Origin: Tardiphaga robiniae
GTDB taxonomy: Bacteria > Pseudomonadota > Alphaproteobacteria > Rhizobiales > Xanthobacteraceae
Length of the DNA stretch: 64,000 bases
Assembly (NCBI RefSeq): GCF_013359755.1
Contig: NZ_JABMCJ010000084.1
Coordinates: 1 to 64,000, forward strand
Direction of reading: 5' to 3'
Of this stretch, positions 44,151-52,368 are shown in pieces. The position numbers and the translations under genes are program-made. Position 1 is the stretch's first letter, and each line of letters opens with the position of its first letter. The notes below the pieces were generated by a model, which saw nothing but the letters and a program-made list of their open reading frames with translations, was not told the origin of the DNA and ran no database searches.

Positions 44151-44936
44151 ATGTTGATGAACTCCCTTTCCAAGACGACTCTGCGTGCGATGCTGACAGT
44201 GGCCATGTGCGTGCTAACGGCGCCGATGGCGCAGGCTGCAACCGCAGCGCCCGTAAAGGCAAAGAACGTGGTTCTGGTGCACGGCGCCTGGGCCGACGGA
44301 TCGAGCTGGGCCGGAGTCATTCCGCTGTTGCAGAAGGCAGGACTCCATGTGACGGCCGTGCAGAATCCACTGAGCTCGCTGGACGACTCCAATGCCGCGA
44401 CGCGCCGCGCATTGGCGCTGCAGGATGGCCCGACCGTCCTCGTCGCGCATTCCTGGGGCGGCACGGTAATCAGCGACGTCGGCACCGACCCGAAGGTCTC
44501 GGCGCTGGTCTATGTCGCGGCCCGTGCGCCGGACGCCAATGAGGATTTCGTGGCGCTGTCCGGCAAATTTCCGACGGGCGAGGTGCGCGCCGGAATCCAG
44601 ACCCATGATGGCTACACCCAGCTCTCCGAAGACTCGTTCCTGAAATATTTCGCCAATGGCGTTCCGCGCAAGCAGGCCGAAGTGCTCTATGCCGTGCAGG
44701 GCTCGACCGCCGCATCGATCTTCGCAGGCCGCACCACTGCAGCCGCGTGGCATGACAAGCCGTCATTCTATGCCGTGTCGAAAGAGGACAAGACGATCAA
44801 TCCCGATCTCGAACGTTTCCTCGCCAAGCGCATGAATGCGACGACGATCGAACTCAATGCCGGCCACCTCTCGCTGGTTTCGCATCCCAAGGAAGTCGCC
44901 GACCTGATCCTCGCTGCGGCGGGCGTCAAGAAGTAG
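44151..44936 (+). CDS. Exported alpha/beta hydrolase
   Basis: 261 residues with a signal peptide (T-V-A-M-C-V-L-T-A-P, cleavage near A-Q-A). The fold shows the family's V-L-V-H-G-A-W-A-D-G-S-S-W, nucleophile A-H-S-W-G-G, and histidine N-A-G-H-L-S-L-V. This group includes esterases and hydroxynitrile-lyase-like enzymes; substrate unknown. ATG 44151 chosen; an open frame from 44034 would bury the signal peptide. It is divergent from the PhzF gene. Confidence 0.8.
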   Translation: MLMNSLSKTTLRAMLTVAMCVLTAPMAQAATAAPVKAKNVVLVHGAWADGSSWAGVIPLLQKAGLHVTAVQNPLSSLDDSNAATRRALALQDGPTVLVAHSWGGTVISDVGTDPKVSALVYVAARAPDANEDFVALSGKFPTGEVRAGIQTHDGYTQLSEDSFLKYFANGVPRKQAEVLYAVQGSTAASIFAGRTTAAAWHDKPSFYAVSKEDKTINPDLERFLAKRMNATTIELNAGHLSLVSHPKEVADLILAAAGVKK

Positions 44937-44960
44937 AGCTGTTTCTTTCTCCCTGACAGC

Positions 44961-44983
44961 GCGCGTCGGGATACCCGGCGCGC
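44961..44983. other. GC-rich hairpin between hydrolase and bicupin genes
   Basis: Arms 44961-44970 and 44974-44983 pair over 10 positions (one G-U) around ATA, 25 bp after the hydrolase stop. No T-run follows, so its role as terminator is uncertain. Confidence 0.4.
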
Positions 44984-45043
44984 ACCGCTTTCATCGATCC
45001 GACAATCATGACGCAGATCTGCGTCGCAACAGGAGGACGTCCC

Positions 45044-46291
45044 ATGTTCTCACGGAGAGATCTCATGGCAGCCACAGCATCGGGCATCGTGATGACGGCC
45101 GCAGCATCGGCACAGGCCGCCACATTCGGCAATCCGGATCTGCCGCCGCAGGGCGCGGTCAATGCCAAAGGGCCGAACAATCTGAGCGATCCCGGCCCGC
45201 AAAATCCCATCATCGCCGGCCAGTTCCCATCCTCGCAATTGCCACCGGCGACCGATATCGGGGGCATGGCGCTGCCATGGGCCACGTTCAACAATGCGCC
45301 GCGGCGCATCCAGAATGGCGGCTGGGCACGGCAGGTGACGCAAGCAGACTTTGCGATCTCGACCACGATCTCCGGCGTCAATATGCGGCTCACCGCCGGT
45401 GGCATCCGCGAGATGCATTGGCACCAGGCGGGCGAATGGGCGATCATGACTTACGGCTCGTGCCGGGTGACCGTGCTCGACAATCAGGGCCGGCCTTATG
45501 TTGCCGACGTCAGCGCGGGCGATCTCTGGTACTTCCCCTCCGGCGCGCCGCATTCGCTGCAGGGCCTCGGCCCCGATGGCTGCGAATTCGTGATCTGCTT
45601 CGATGACGGCCAGGCCAACGAGTTCAATACGCTGCTGCTGTCGGACTGGATCGCGCATACGCCGCCGGAAATCCTCGCCAAGAATTTCGGCGTGCCGGTC
45701 GAAAGCTTCGCGAAAATCCCGCTGCAAAATCTCTGGATCTTCCAGGGCACGGTTCCCGGTTCGCTCGCGACCGATCAGGCCTCGTCCTATCGCGATGCGG
45801 ATGTTGCGCTCTATCCGTTCACCTATTCGCTGGGATCGTCCAAGCCGGTCAAATCGACACGCAACGGCGAGATCCGGATTGCCGACACCAGCAACTTCAC
45901 CGCTTCAGCGACGATCGCGGTGGCGCTGGTGACGGTGAAGCCCGGCGGCATGCGCGAGATGCACTGGCATCCGAATGCCGACGAGTGGCAGTATTATCTC
46001 GCGGGCCGCGCGCGGATGACCCTGTTCAATTCCGGCCCGAACGCCACCACCATCGACTTCACGCCGGGCGATGTCGGCTACGTCAAACGCAACTTCGGCC
46101 ACTATATCGAGAACACTGGCGACACCGACCTGCAATTCATCGAGGTGTTCCGCGCGGCGCATTACGAGGAAGTGTCGCTGTCCGACTGGCTAACGCACAC
46201 GCCACCGGCTCTCGTCGCGCAACACCTCAACGTGGCACCCGAAGTTATCGCCAAATGGCCACGCCGGACGCCAGGCATCATGCCAGCCTGA
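45044..46291 (+). CDS. Tat-exported bicupin oxalate-decarboxylase-like protein
   Basis: 415 residues. Tat-type N-terminus S-R-R-D-L-M-A-A-T-A, then two cupin domains, each with manganese ligands: E-M-H-W-H-Q-A-G-E-W plus G-A-P-H-S in the first, E-M-H-W-H-P-N-A-D-E-W plus F-G-H-Y-I in the second. This matches bacterial oxalate decarboxylase/oxalate oxidase. The lid loop that decides between decarboxylase and oxidase cannot be judged by eye. ATG 45044 follows GGAGG by 7 bp. Confidence 0.87.
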   Translation: MFSRRDLMAATASGIVMTAAASAQAATFGNPDLPPQGAVNAKGPNNLSDPGPQNPIIAGQFPSSQLPPATDIGGMALPWATFNNAPRRIQNGGWARQVTQADFAISTTISGVNMRLTAGGIREMHWHQAGEWAIMTYGSCRVTVLDNQGRPYVADVSAGDLWYFPSGAPHSLQGLGPDGCEFVICFDDGQANEFNTLLLSDWIAHTPPEILAKNFGVPVESFAKIPLQNLWIFQGTVPGSLATDQASSYRDADVALYPFTYSLGSSKPVKSTRNGEIRIADTSNFTASATIAVALVTVKPGGMREMHWHPNADEWQYYLAGRARMTLFNSGPNATTIDFTPGDVGYVKRNFGHYIENTGDTDLQFIEVFRAAHYEEVSLSDWLTHTPPALVAQHLNVAPEVIAKWPRRTPGIMPA

Positions 46292-46341
46292 CGCTGCAAG
46301 ACCGCATAGGAGGTCTCGGGACTTCCCGTGCCTTTCGGCGA

Positions 46342-47904
46342 TCACCCGCCCGACTGTCCGTCGATTGCGACATCGACACCTTCATAGTTCTTGCCGCGAA
46401 GACTGACCTTGTCGCCATCGAATGACAGCGTCCATGTCCGTATGCGGCCGTCCTCGCCGAGGGTCCTGCGCTCGATTTCGAACGCATGTTCGTCCAGCCA
46501 CCTCCCCTTTACGGTAATAACCCCAAATGCCGTTGGCGTCCCTCTGCGATACCGTCCGTCGAGCCCGAGAGGGCCACTGATCTTCTCAGCCCCTCTCGTG
46601 GGATCGCGACTATAGATTTCGAAATCATAGTGCGGATGGGAGTCCACGAATGTCAGCGTCAGCGACTTCACACCGAGAGGATTAGGCGAAAAGGTGTAGG
46701 TCTTGCCTGATACCGCGGAGGCAATCGGAGGTGCTTCCTTAACTTCCACCTGTGCCTCGGTTGAAATGGCGCGAACAACGCTTGCGAGTCGCGCAGTGCC
46801 GGCAGGGTCCGGCTGTATTGCCGTCTCGGACCTGACAGCCTTTGGGATGGCGTCCACGATGTCGGTCACCGGGCAATTGTCTCGGCCGGTCGTCACAGCA
46901 ACGAGGTCCAGTGCTGGATAGACCATCACAAGCTGACAGTGCAGCCCGCTCGCCCAATAGACATTGCGGTCAGGTCGCGCCCAGAAGAAGTTCGAATAGC
47001 GAAACTCCGGCGCAAAGGAGAGCTTCATGTCCACCGTGGCGTGGCTCACTCTGTCGATCCAAGCCGGCGACACCAGCGGTTTGCCCTCCCACGTCCCGTT
47101 GTGCAGATACAGATAGCCGAATTTCGCCATGTCGCGCGGATGCAGCGCCAGGCCGTATCCGCCGGTCGAGATGCCCTGCGGATCGCGCCGCCATTTCCAC
47201 GCCGTGATGCCCAACGGACCGAACAGCTTCGCTTTCGCGTAATCCTCCGCACTCATGCCGGTCACTTTGGCAAGGATGGCCGATAGTAGATGTGCATTTC
47301 CACTATCGTAATTGAAGCCGTCTCCCGGCGAAGCAGCCATCGGACGATCGAGAATGTACTGGATCCAGTCCCGGCTCCGCTCCATGCCGGCCGTCGACTC
47401 CAATGAACGGTTGACACCGGCCCGGCCGTCCCGCGCCAGTCCGGACGTCATGTCCAACAGACTTTGAAGCGTGATCGCCTTCTTGTTGTCATCAAGGTTA
47501 GCAGCACTGCGCTCGCCGAAGAATGCCAGCATCCGCTGGTCCGTGCCCTTCAGGAGACCATCCTGCAACGCCATCGATGTCAGCGTGCCGATGACGGCCT
47601 TGGTGACGGAATTGACCACGTGCGGCAGATCGGCAGTGTAAGGCGCGTAATAGGCATCCAGAACGATCTTGCCATGACGCACGATCAGCAGGCTATCGAA
47701 ATCGTTGCGGCTTCCGAGCTCCAGCAGTGCGGCGAGCGCTGCCGAATCGACGCCCTGCTCTTCCGGCGTCGATGTCTGCCAGCCCTGGGTCGGCCACACG
47801 ACGGCCCGTCCCTCCTCTGCGATGACGCCCGCACTGCAAAACGCGACGGCGAACATGCCCAGGCCGAGCACAAACTTCAGAACGGGAATTCGTGAAGATC
47901 GCAT
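46342..47904 (-). CDS. Exported serine hydrolase, beta-lactamase class C-like
   Basis: 520 residues. Signal peptide (V-L-G-L-G-M-F-A-V-A-F) followed by a serine-hydrolase domain with S-V-T-K (S-x-x-K) and Y-D-S-G-N (the Y-x-N position), ending with a separate beta-rich C-terminal part of ~130 residues. Esterase, peptidase or penicillin-binding-type activity is possible. ATG 47904. It converges with the bicupin gene. Confidence 0.82.
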   Translation of the reverse strand: MRSSRIPVLKFVLGLGMFAVAFCSAGVIAEEGRAVVWPTQGWQTSTPEEQGVDSAALAALLELGSRNDFDSLLIVRHGKIVLDAYYAPYTADLPHVVNSVTKAVIGTLTSMALQDGLLKGTDQRMLAFFGERSAANLDDNKKAITLQSLLDMTSGLARDGRAGVNRSLESTAGMERSRDWIQYILDRPMAASPGDGFNYDSGNAHLLSAILAKVTGMSAEDYAKAKLFGPLGITAWKWRRDPQGISTGGYGLALHPRDMAKFGYLYLHNGTWEGKPLVSPAWIDRVSHATVDMKLSFAPEFRYSNFFWARPDRNVYWASGLHCQLVMVYPALDLVAVTTGRDNCPVTDIVDAIPKAVRSETAIQPDPAGTARLASVVRAISTEAQVEVKEAPPIASAVSGKTYTFSPNPLGVKSLTLTFVDSHPHYDFEIYSRDPTRGAEKISGPLGLDGRYRRGTPTAFGVITVKGRWLDEHAFEIERRTLGEDGRIRTWTLSFDGDKVSLRGKNYEGVDVAIDGQSGG

Positions 47905-48015
47905 GACAGCCTCGCTGTGAGTTTTAACGCTGCGCGAGGACCATATCTCCAGCTACAGATTGTTCAACCGAATTGCAGCTTCATTCCGCCCGCGGACTTG
48001 CAGGTGCGCGATCAC

Positions 48016-49137
48016 CTACACGGCAACAGGAACAAGCTTCGCGACGGCGCTGAGCAAATCGGTCTGGGTGATCAGCCCCTGAATCATGCGGTCCTGATCG
48101 ACGATGATGACGGCGTGTGTTCGTCCATCGGTCAGCGTCGGCAGCAAGGTCACCGCGGGCGTCTGCATCGTCGCCGTCGCTGCGGGCGACATGGATTTTC
48201 CGACATCGCCCGATTCTTTCATCAGCTCGCGGAGGCCGACCGTTCCGACGAGCTGTCCCTGCTTGCCCAGGACGGGAAGCGTGCGGACATTGTGCAGGAG
48301 CAGCCGCGAGCGAGCCAGTTCGGCACTATCCCGCAATCCGACCGTGACGACATCGCGCGACATGATGTCTCCGCACAGGATCGTGCCGTGCGAACGCAGC
48401 ATGGCTTGCAGTTCGACCTGCCGCAGCAGCGTTTCGAGATCGTCGGGGCTGATATCGAAAGTCTCGCTGAGCGCTTCCAGCGCCTTGTCGATATCCTCGG
48501 CGCGAAAGCCGACCCTGAGCTCCGGGCTGATGTCCGACGTCTGATGCGGATTTGCTGATGGCACCGGCGCCCTGTGAGGATAGGTCCGCCGCGAGATCTT
48601 GTGGAACAGATAGCCGAGCCCGACCAGAAGCACCGAGTTCAGGCCAACGGGCACGAATGGAAACAGATATCCCGACGCGGTCACGACAGGCCCGCCGATG
48701 ATCGCCGTCAGCGCCGTGGCGCCGCCGGGCGGATGCAGGCAGCGCGCAAAGGACATCGCGGCGATGGCGAGTGATACGCCGAAGCCGATCGCCAGAATCT
48801 GGTCGGGAATGAGATGCGCGACAGCAACGCCGATCAGAGCCGAGATGGTGTTACCGCCGATGATCGCCCATGGCTGGGCCAGCGGACTCGTGGGAACCGC
48901 AAACAGGAGCACAGCGGAAGCGCCCAGCGGCGCCACGATCAGCGGCAGGCTGGAGCTGTCGCCCAGCACAGATCGGCAGATCAGTCCCGTGAGCACGATG
49001 CCCAGCAGTGCACCCAGGCAAGCAATCATGCGCTCGCCAAGCCGTGCCCCCGCCAGGATGGGGACGAACAGTCGAATACCTGTCTTGCGAGGTGCAACGT
49101 CGCTCGAAAGGTTCCTTGGGTCTTCTCTTTTTGTCAT
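48016..49137 (-). CDS. HPP-family membrane protein with CBS domains
   Basis: 373 residues. The N-terminal half is a four-segment HPP membrane domain with the namesake L-H-P-P-G-G-A-T-A-L. The C-terminal half has two CBS motifs (I-M-S-R-D-V-V-T-V, then G-T-V-G-L-R-E-L and L-I-T-Q-T-D-L-L-S) for adenine-nucleotide sensing. HPP proteins may move nitrite or other small solutes. ATG 49137 is chosen over an open frame to 49200 because it gives a short polar N-terminus. Confidence 0.85.
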   Translation of the reverse strand: MTKREDPRNLSSDVAPRKTGIRLFVPILAGARLGERMIACLGALLGIVLTGLICRSVLGDSSSLPLIVAPLGASAVLLFAVPTSPLAQPWAIIGGNTISALIGVAVAHLIPDQILAIGFGVSLAIAAMSFARCLHPPGGATALTAIIGGPVVTASGYLFPFVPVGLNSVLLVGLGYLFHKISRRTYPHRAPVPSANPHQTSDISPELRVGFRAEDIDKALEALSETFDISPDDLETLLRQVELQAMLRSHGTILCGDIMSRDVVTVGLRDSAELARSRLLLHNVRTLPVLGKQGQLVGTVGLRELMKESGDVGKSMSPAATATMQTPAVTLLPTLTDGRTHAVIIVDQDRMIQGLITQTDLLSAVAKLVPVAV

Positions 49138-49340
49138 TGAATCGAGACCGGCGCATGGCCCCGCCAGAATGACGGGCCCCCCTTTGACCACTATGCACAA
49201 GCGCCTGCAATGTTGAATACGACACGCAGGCCTGACGATCGCGATCTGGCAGAGCTATCCCTTCCCGGCTACAACGGCACGGCCACTCGCCCGAACGCGC
49301 CCCATCAGGAGGGCGCGACGGCGATCTCAAGGGAGGACCC

Positions 49341-49865
49341 ATGGCCCGCATCGACTACAGCGATCCCGCCACAGCCAGCGAACGCACCCGCGAGATCCTC
49401 GGCAAGAACCGCAATGCCAACATCTTCCGCATGATGGCGCATTCGCCCAGCTACCTCGAACAATATTGCCGGCTCGGCGGCGCCATCCGCAACAAGGGCG
49501 AGCTCGATCCCGTGATCCGCGAACTGGCCATCACCCGCACCGGCATTCTCTGCGAGGCGCCGTATGAAGTCGCCGCGCACAAGCGCATCGGCGGCTATGT
49601 GGGCGTCACCGAGGAGCAGAACGCCGCGCTGGAGGACTGGCAGACAGCGAGCTGCTTCACCGACGTGCAGCGGGCGGCTCTGGCCTTCACCGATGAGATC
49701 GTCGCGCTGCATCGCCCAACCGACGCGACCTTCAAGGCAATCGCAGCCAAGCTGACACCCGGCGCGCTGGTGGAATTGCAGCTCTCGGTCGGCTTCTACA
49801 TCATGACCTCGAAATTCCTCGAAAGTTTTGCTATCGACATGCAGCCCGTGTCCGAGGTCGTCTGA
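49341..49865 (+). CDS. Carboxymuconolactone-decarboxylase/AhpD-fold protein
   Basis: 174 residues of the AhpD-like fold. The region that in AhpD carries the C-x-x-C-x-x-x-H motif reads C-E-A-P-Y-E-V-A-A-H here: the first cysteine and the histidine remain but the second cysteine is absent. It is therefore more like carboxymuconolactone decarboxylase than a peroxidase partner. ATG 49341 follows GGGAGG by 6 bp. Confidence 0.83.
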   Translation: MARIDYSDPATASERTREILGKNRNANIFRMMAHSPSYLEQYCRLGGAIRNKGELDPVIRELAITRTGILCEAPYEVAAHKRIGGYVGVTEEQNAALEDWQTASCFTDVQRAALAFTDEIVALHRPTDATFKAIAAKLTPGALVELQLSVGFYIMTSKFLESFAIDMQPVSEVV

Positions 49866-49887
49866 GTCACCACTGCTTGAGCACTCC

Positions 49888-50361
49888 ATGTCGAAAACCA
49901 CCCACGCCACGCAGACGCTGAGCAAGCTCGGCGCCGCGTTCACTCTGCATACCTACGAGTATGATCCGAATGCCGAGAGCATCGGCCTGCAGGCGGCGGA
50001 GGCGCTCGGCATTGCGCCGCAACGCATGCTGAAGACGCTGATGGCCGAGGTGGATGGCAAGCCGGTCTGCGTCGTGGTGCCCTCCGACAAGGAGGTCAGC
50101 ATGAAGAAGCTGGCCGCGGCCTTTCGCGGCAAGAGCGCGAAGATGATGCGCCCGGCCGATGCCGAACGCATGACTGGCTATCACGTCGGCGGTATCAGCC
50201 CGTTCGGACAGAAGAAGCGCGTGCCCGTCGCGATGGAACAGGCGGCATTGTCCGAAAATACGGTCTATCTCAATGGCGGCCAGCGCGGGCTGCAGATCGA
50301 GATTGCGCCGGAGGCAGCACGGGCAGCGCTGGATGCGATGGCGGCCACACTGACGGACTGA
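49888..50361 (+). CDS. ybaK: Cys-tRNA(Pro)/Cys-tRNA(Cys) deacylase
   Basis: 157-residue YbaK/EbsC-type editing enzyme that hydrolyses mischarged Cys-tRNA(Pro). It shows the conserved A-P-Q-R-M-L-K-T-L, V-V-P-S-D-K-E-V-S-M-K-K-L-A and the G-G-I-S-P-F-G-Q-K-K-R loop. ATG 49888; it begins 22 bp after the AhpD-like gene and may be co-transcribed. Confidence 0.92.
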   Translation: MSKTTHATQTLSKLGAAFTLHTYEYDPNAESIGLQAAEALGIAPQRMLKTLMAEVDGKPVCVVVPSDKEVSMKKLAAAFRGKSAKMMRPADAERMTGYHVGGISPFGQKKRVPVAMEQAALSENTVYLNGGQRGLQIEIAPEAARAALDAMAATLTD

Positions 50362-50479
50362 TGCGCATCACCGCGGTTTGAAGCCCCGGCAGGGTGCTGT
50401 GATCATGATGCGCTGTCGCGGGCGGGAACGGCCATGTAAGCTGCGCATTATCGATTTCAGACCTCAAGGGAGAATCGAC

Positions 50480-50782
50480 ATGCGCTCAATCCTGGCAGCA
50501 ACTGCACTTCTGGTCGTGATGGGCGCCACGCCCTCCATGGCCCGCGAATATCCATGGTGCTCGCGCACCTCGGCCACCGGCTTCAATCCGAGCTGTACGT
50601 TCACCTCCTATAACCAGTGCATGGCCACCGTGAGCGGCCAGCGCGGCGACTGCATGCAGAACCCGATGTTGGCCTATGGCGACCAGCGCCGCGGCCAGAG
50701 CCGCGCGATACGCGGTCAGCAGGACGGTTGGGACAATGGATGGAACAACGGCTGGAACAATAACTGGGATCGGCGCTGGTAG
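50480..50782 (+). CDS. DUF3551-type secreted protein
   Basis: 100 residues. Signal peptide (A-T-A-L-L-V-V-M-G-A, M-A cleavage) followed by R-E-Y-P-W-C-S and Q-C-M-A-T-V-S-G with conserved cysteines, the DUF3551 pattern typical of Bradyrhizobium and relatives. The tail is unusual, with W/N/G-rich repeats (D-G-W-D-N-G-W-N-N-G-W-N-N-N-W). AAGGGAG lies before ATG 50480. Function unknown. Confidence 0.82.
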   Translation: MRSILAATALLVVMGATPSMAREYPWCSRTSATGFNPSCTFTSYNQCMATVSGQRGDCMQNPMLAYGDQRRGQSRAIRGQQDGWDNGWNNGWNNNWDRRW

Positions 50783-50887
50783 CCTCATAGGCCAATAACA
50801 GATTGGCCGAAGGCGTAATCCGTCGCAGGCGTTACGATGTCGGAGACGTGGCGGATTGCGCTTCGCTGATCCGCCACGCTTTCTCAG

Positions 50888-51073
50888 TCACTTCCGGCAA
50901 TACGCCCATGCCGCAATCGCAATCGGCAGCCCGACGCCGAACCACGCAAAATAGCGGCCGGGATCGCCCGCGAGCAGCGCCGACAACAAGCCTGCCAGCG
51001 ATAAGACGCCAATGACGATCGGCGCACCGAACACGCGCCACCAGCTAGCTCTGTGCTGCGGCACCTCGCTCAC
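50888..51073 (-). CDS. Small membrane protein coupled to the PepSY gene
   Basis: 61 residues with two hydrophobic segments (V-I-G-V-L-S-L-A-G-L-L-S-A-L and F-G-V-G-L-P-I-A-I-A-A-W). The GTG start (51073) overlaps the PepSY stop (GTGA), so the two are translationally coupled. Small partners of this kind are common beside PepSY proteins in iron loci. Confidence 0.65.
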   Translation of the reverse strand: MSEVPQHRASWWRVFGAPIVIGVLSLAGLLSALLAGDPGRYFAWFGVGLPIAIAAWAYCRK

Positions 51074-52116
51074 GACGATGGCCCGATCGCTGCCGTCGCG
51101 CCGGCAGACAGCCGCGCCCCGCGCCTAACCTTGCTGCGCTTCACCGTCCACAGATACAGCCCGCTGCCGAGCACGATGATCGTGAAGACTGTGAGCAGTG
51201 CCCAGATGATCTTCAGCGGCATGCCGCCATAGTCGCCGAAATGCAGCGGCTGCGAGACGAGTACGGCTTTCAGATAGGTCGGCAGCTCGCTGGTGTCGGA
51301 CACCTCGCCGGTCTCGCCATCGAGCAGCACCGGCTTCACCAGCCGCGACGTCAGCGGGGTATCGCCGCGCAGAAAGACGGCGAAGTGATGCGTCGATGTG
51401 AACGGCGTGCCGGGGAATGCGATGAAGGCTGGATCCATGCCGGGCGTCGTCTTCATGGCATTGCCGACGACCTTGTCCAGCGAGGCGAGCTGCGCCGGTG
51501 TCGGCTTGCCGGCATAGGGTGCGGCCATGGCCGCCAGCTCATTACGCTGCCAGATGCCGAGCATGACTTCGGCATAGGCGTTGATGATACCGGTGCCGCC
51601 GACCACCAGCGCCCAGACGATGGTGACCACGCCGAGCAGATTGTGCCAGTCGAGCCACAACACCCGGCGCGATTTCTGTTTGCGGATCGCCGCGAAATTC
51701 AGCCGGCGGGTGAACGGCCAGTACAGCACCACGCCGGAGATGATGGCGATCATGAAGAGGAAACCCATGACACCCATAAACCACTTGCCGGGGAGACCGA
51801 GATACATGTCGGTATGTAGCCGCAACATCACCAGCATCGGGCCGGTGCCGAGCAGACCCACCGGCTTCGCCGTATAGGCATCGAATGCCTTCACCACCGT
51901 GGTCTGCGGATCGGAGGTCACCGACGTGTTGGTGAAGGTCGAGACCATCCCGGGCTCGTCATTGTCCCAGGCCATATAGAGCAACACACTGCCGGGATGA
52001 TCCGTGATCGCGGCGCGGCCGATGGCATCGAGACTGAGCTTCGCCGCGCCCGGCACATGCACATCCATCTTCGGCGCATAGCCGAGCGCCTCGTCGATCT
52101 CGTGATGAAAGATCAA
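51070..52116 (-). CDS. PepSY-associated TM protein with an unclear start
   Basis: Inner-membrane PepSY_TM protein often found beside TonB-dependent receptors, thought to help reduce or release iron from siderophores. At least 348 residues are visible, with segments near V-M-G-F-L-F-M-I-A-I-I-S-G-V-V, L-G-V-V-T-I-V-W-A-L-V and I-I-W-A-L-L-T-V-F-T-I-I-V. The first standard start in the open frame is TTG 52116, but conserved-looking coding continues upstream to 52211 (W-S-L-I-H-K-W-T-S-L-V then a first membrane segment) and stops at a TGA (52212-52214) with no ATG, GTG or TTG between. The gene therefore has either a rare start codon or a frameshift/nonsense change. Confidence 0.8.
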   Translation of the reverse strand: MIFHHEIDEALGYAPKMDVHVPGAAKLSLDAIGRAAITDHPGSVLLYMAWDNDEPGMVSTFTNTSVTSDPQTTVVKAFDAYTAKPVGLLGTGPMLVMLRLHTDMYLGLPGKWFMGVMGFLFMIAIISGVVLYWPFTRRLNFAAIRKQKSRRVLWLDWHNLLGVVTIVWALVVGGTGIINAYAEVMLGIWQRNELAAMAAPYAGKPTPAQLASLDKVVGNAMKTTPGMDPAFIAFPGTPFTSTHHFAVFLRGDTPLTSRLVKPVLLDGETGEVSDTSELPTYLKAVLVSQPLHFGDYGGMPLKIIWALLTVFTIIVLGSGLYLWTVKRSKVRRGARLSAGATAAIGPSS

Positions 52117-52249
52117 CGGCAGGCCGGTGAGGCACAGCAGCAGCAGAAAGACGGTGGAGACAAGGCTGGTCCATTTGTGGATCAGCGACCAGATGCGGGC
52201 CGTACGCGCTTTCAGGGGATCGATCCTTCTTTATTCACCAGGCCGAAAT

Positions 52250-52289
52250 AGCCAATGTCGTCCCCGGCAAGCCGGAGACGACATTGGCT
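52250..52289 (-). terminator. Long hairpin between TonB receptor 2 and PepSY gene
   Basis: Outer arms 52250-52262 and 52277-52289 (13 bp, perfect) with inner pairing CCGGC/GCCGG. It lies on the path from the receptor to the PepSY gene. No U-run follows, so it may be a partial terminator or RNA-stabilising element. Confidence 0.7.
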
Positions 52290-52368
52290 GATCATTTTGA
52301 CGCGGCGACCGTGTGGCGAGCGTGACGTACAGCGACCTATTGTCGTGCCGTCTCGCTCATCCGCCGCA

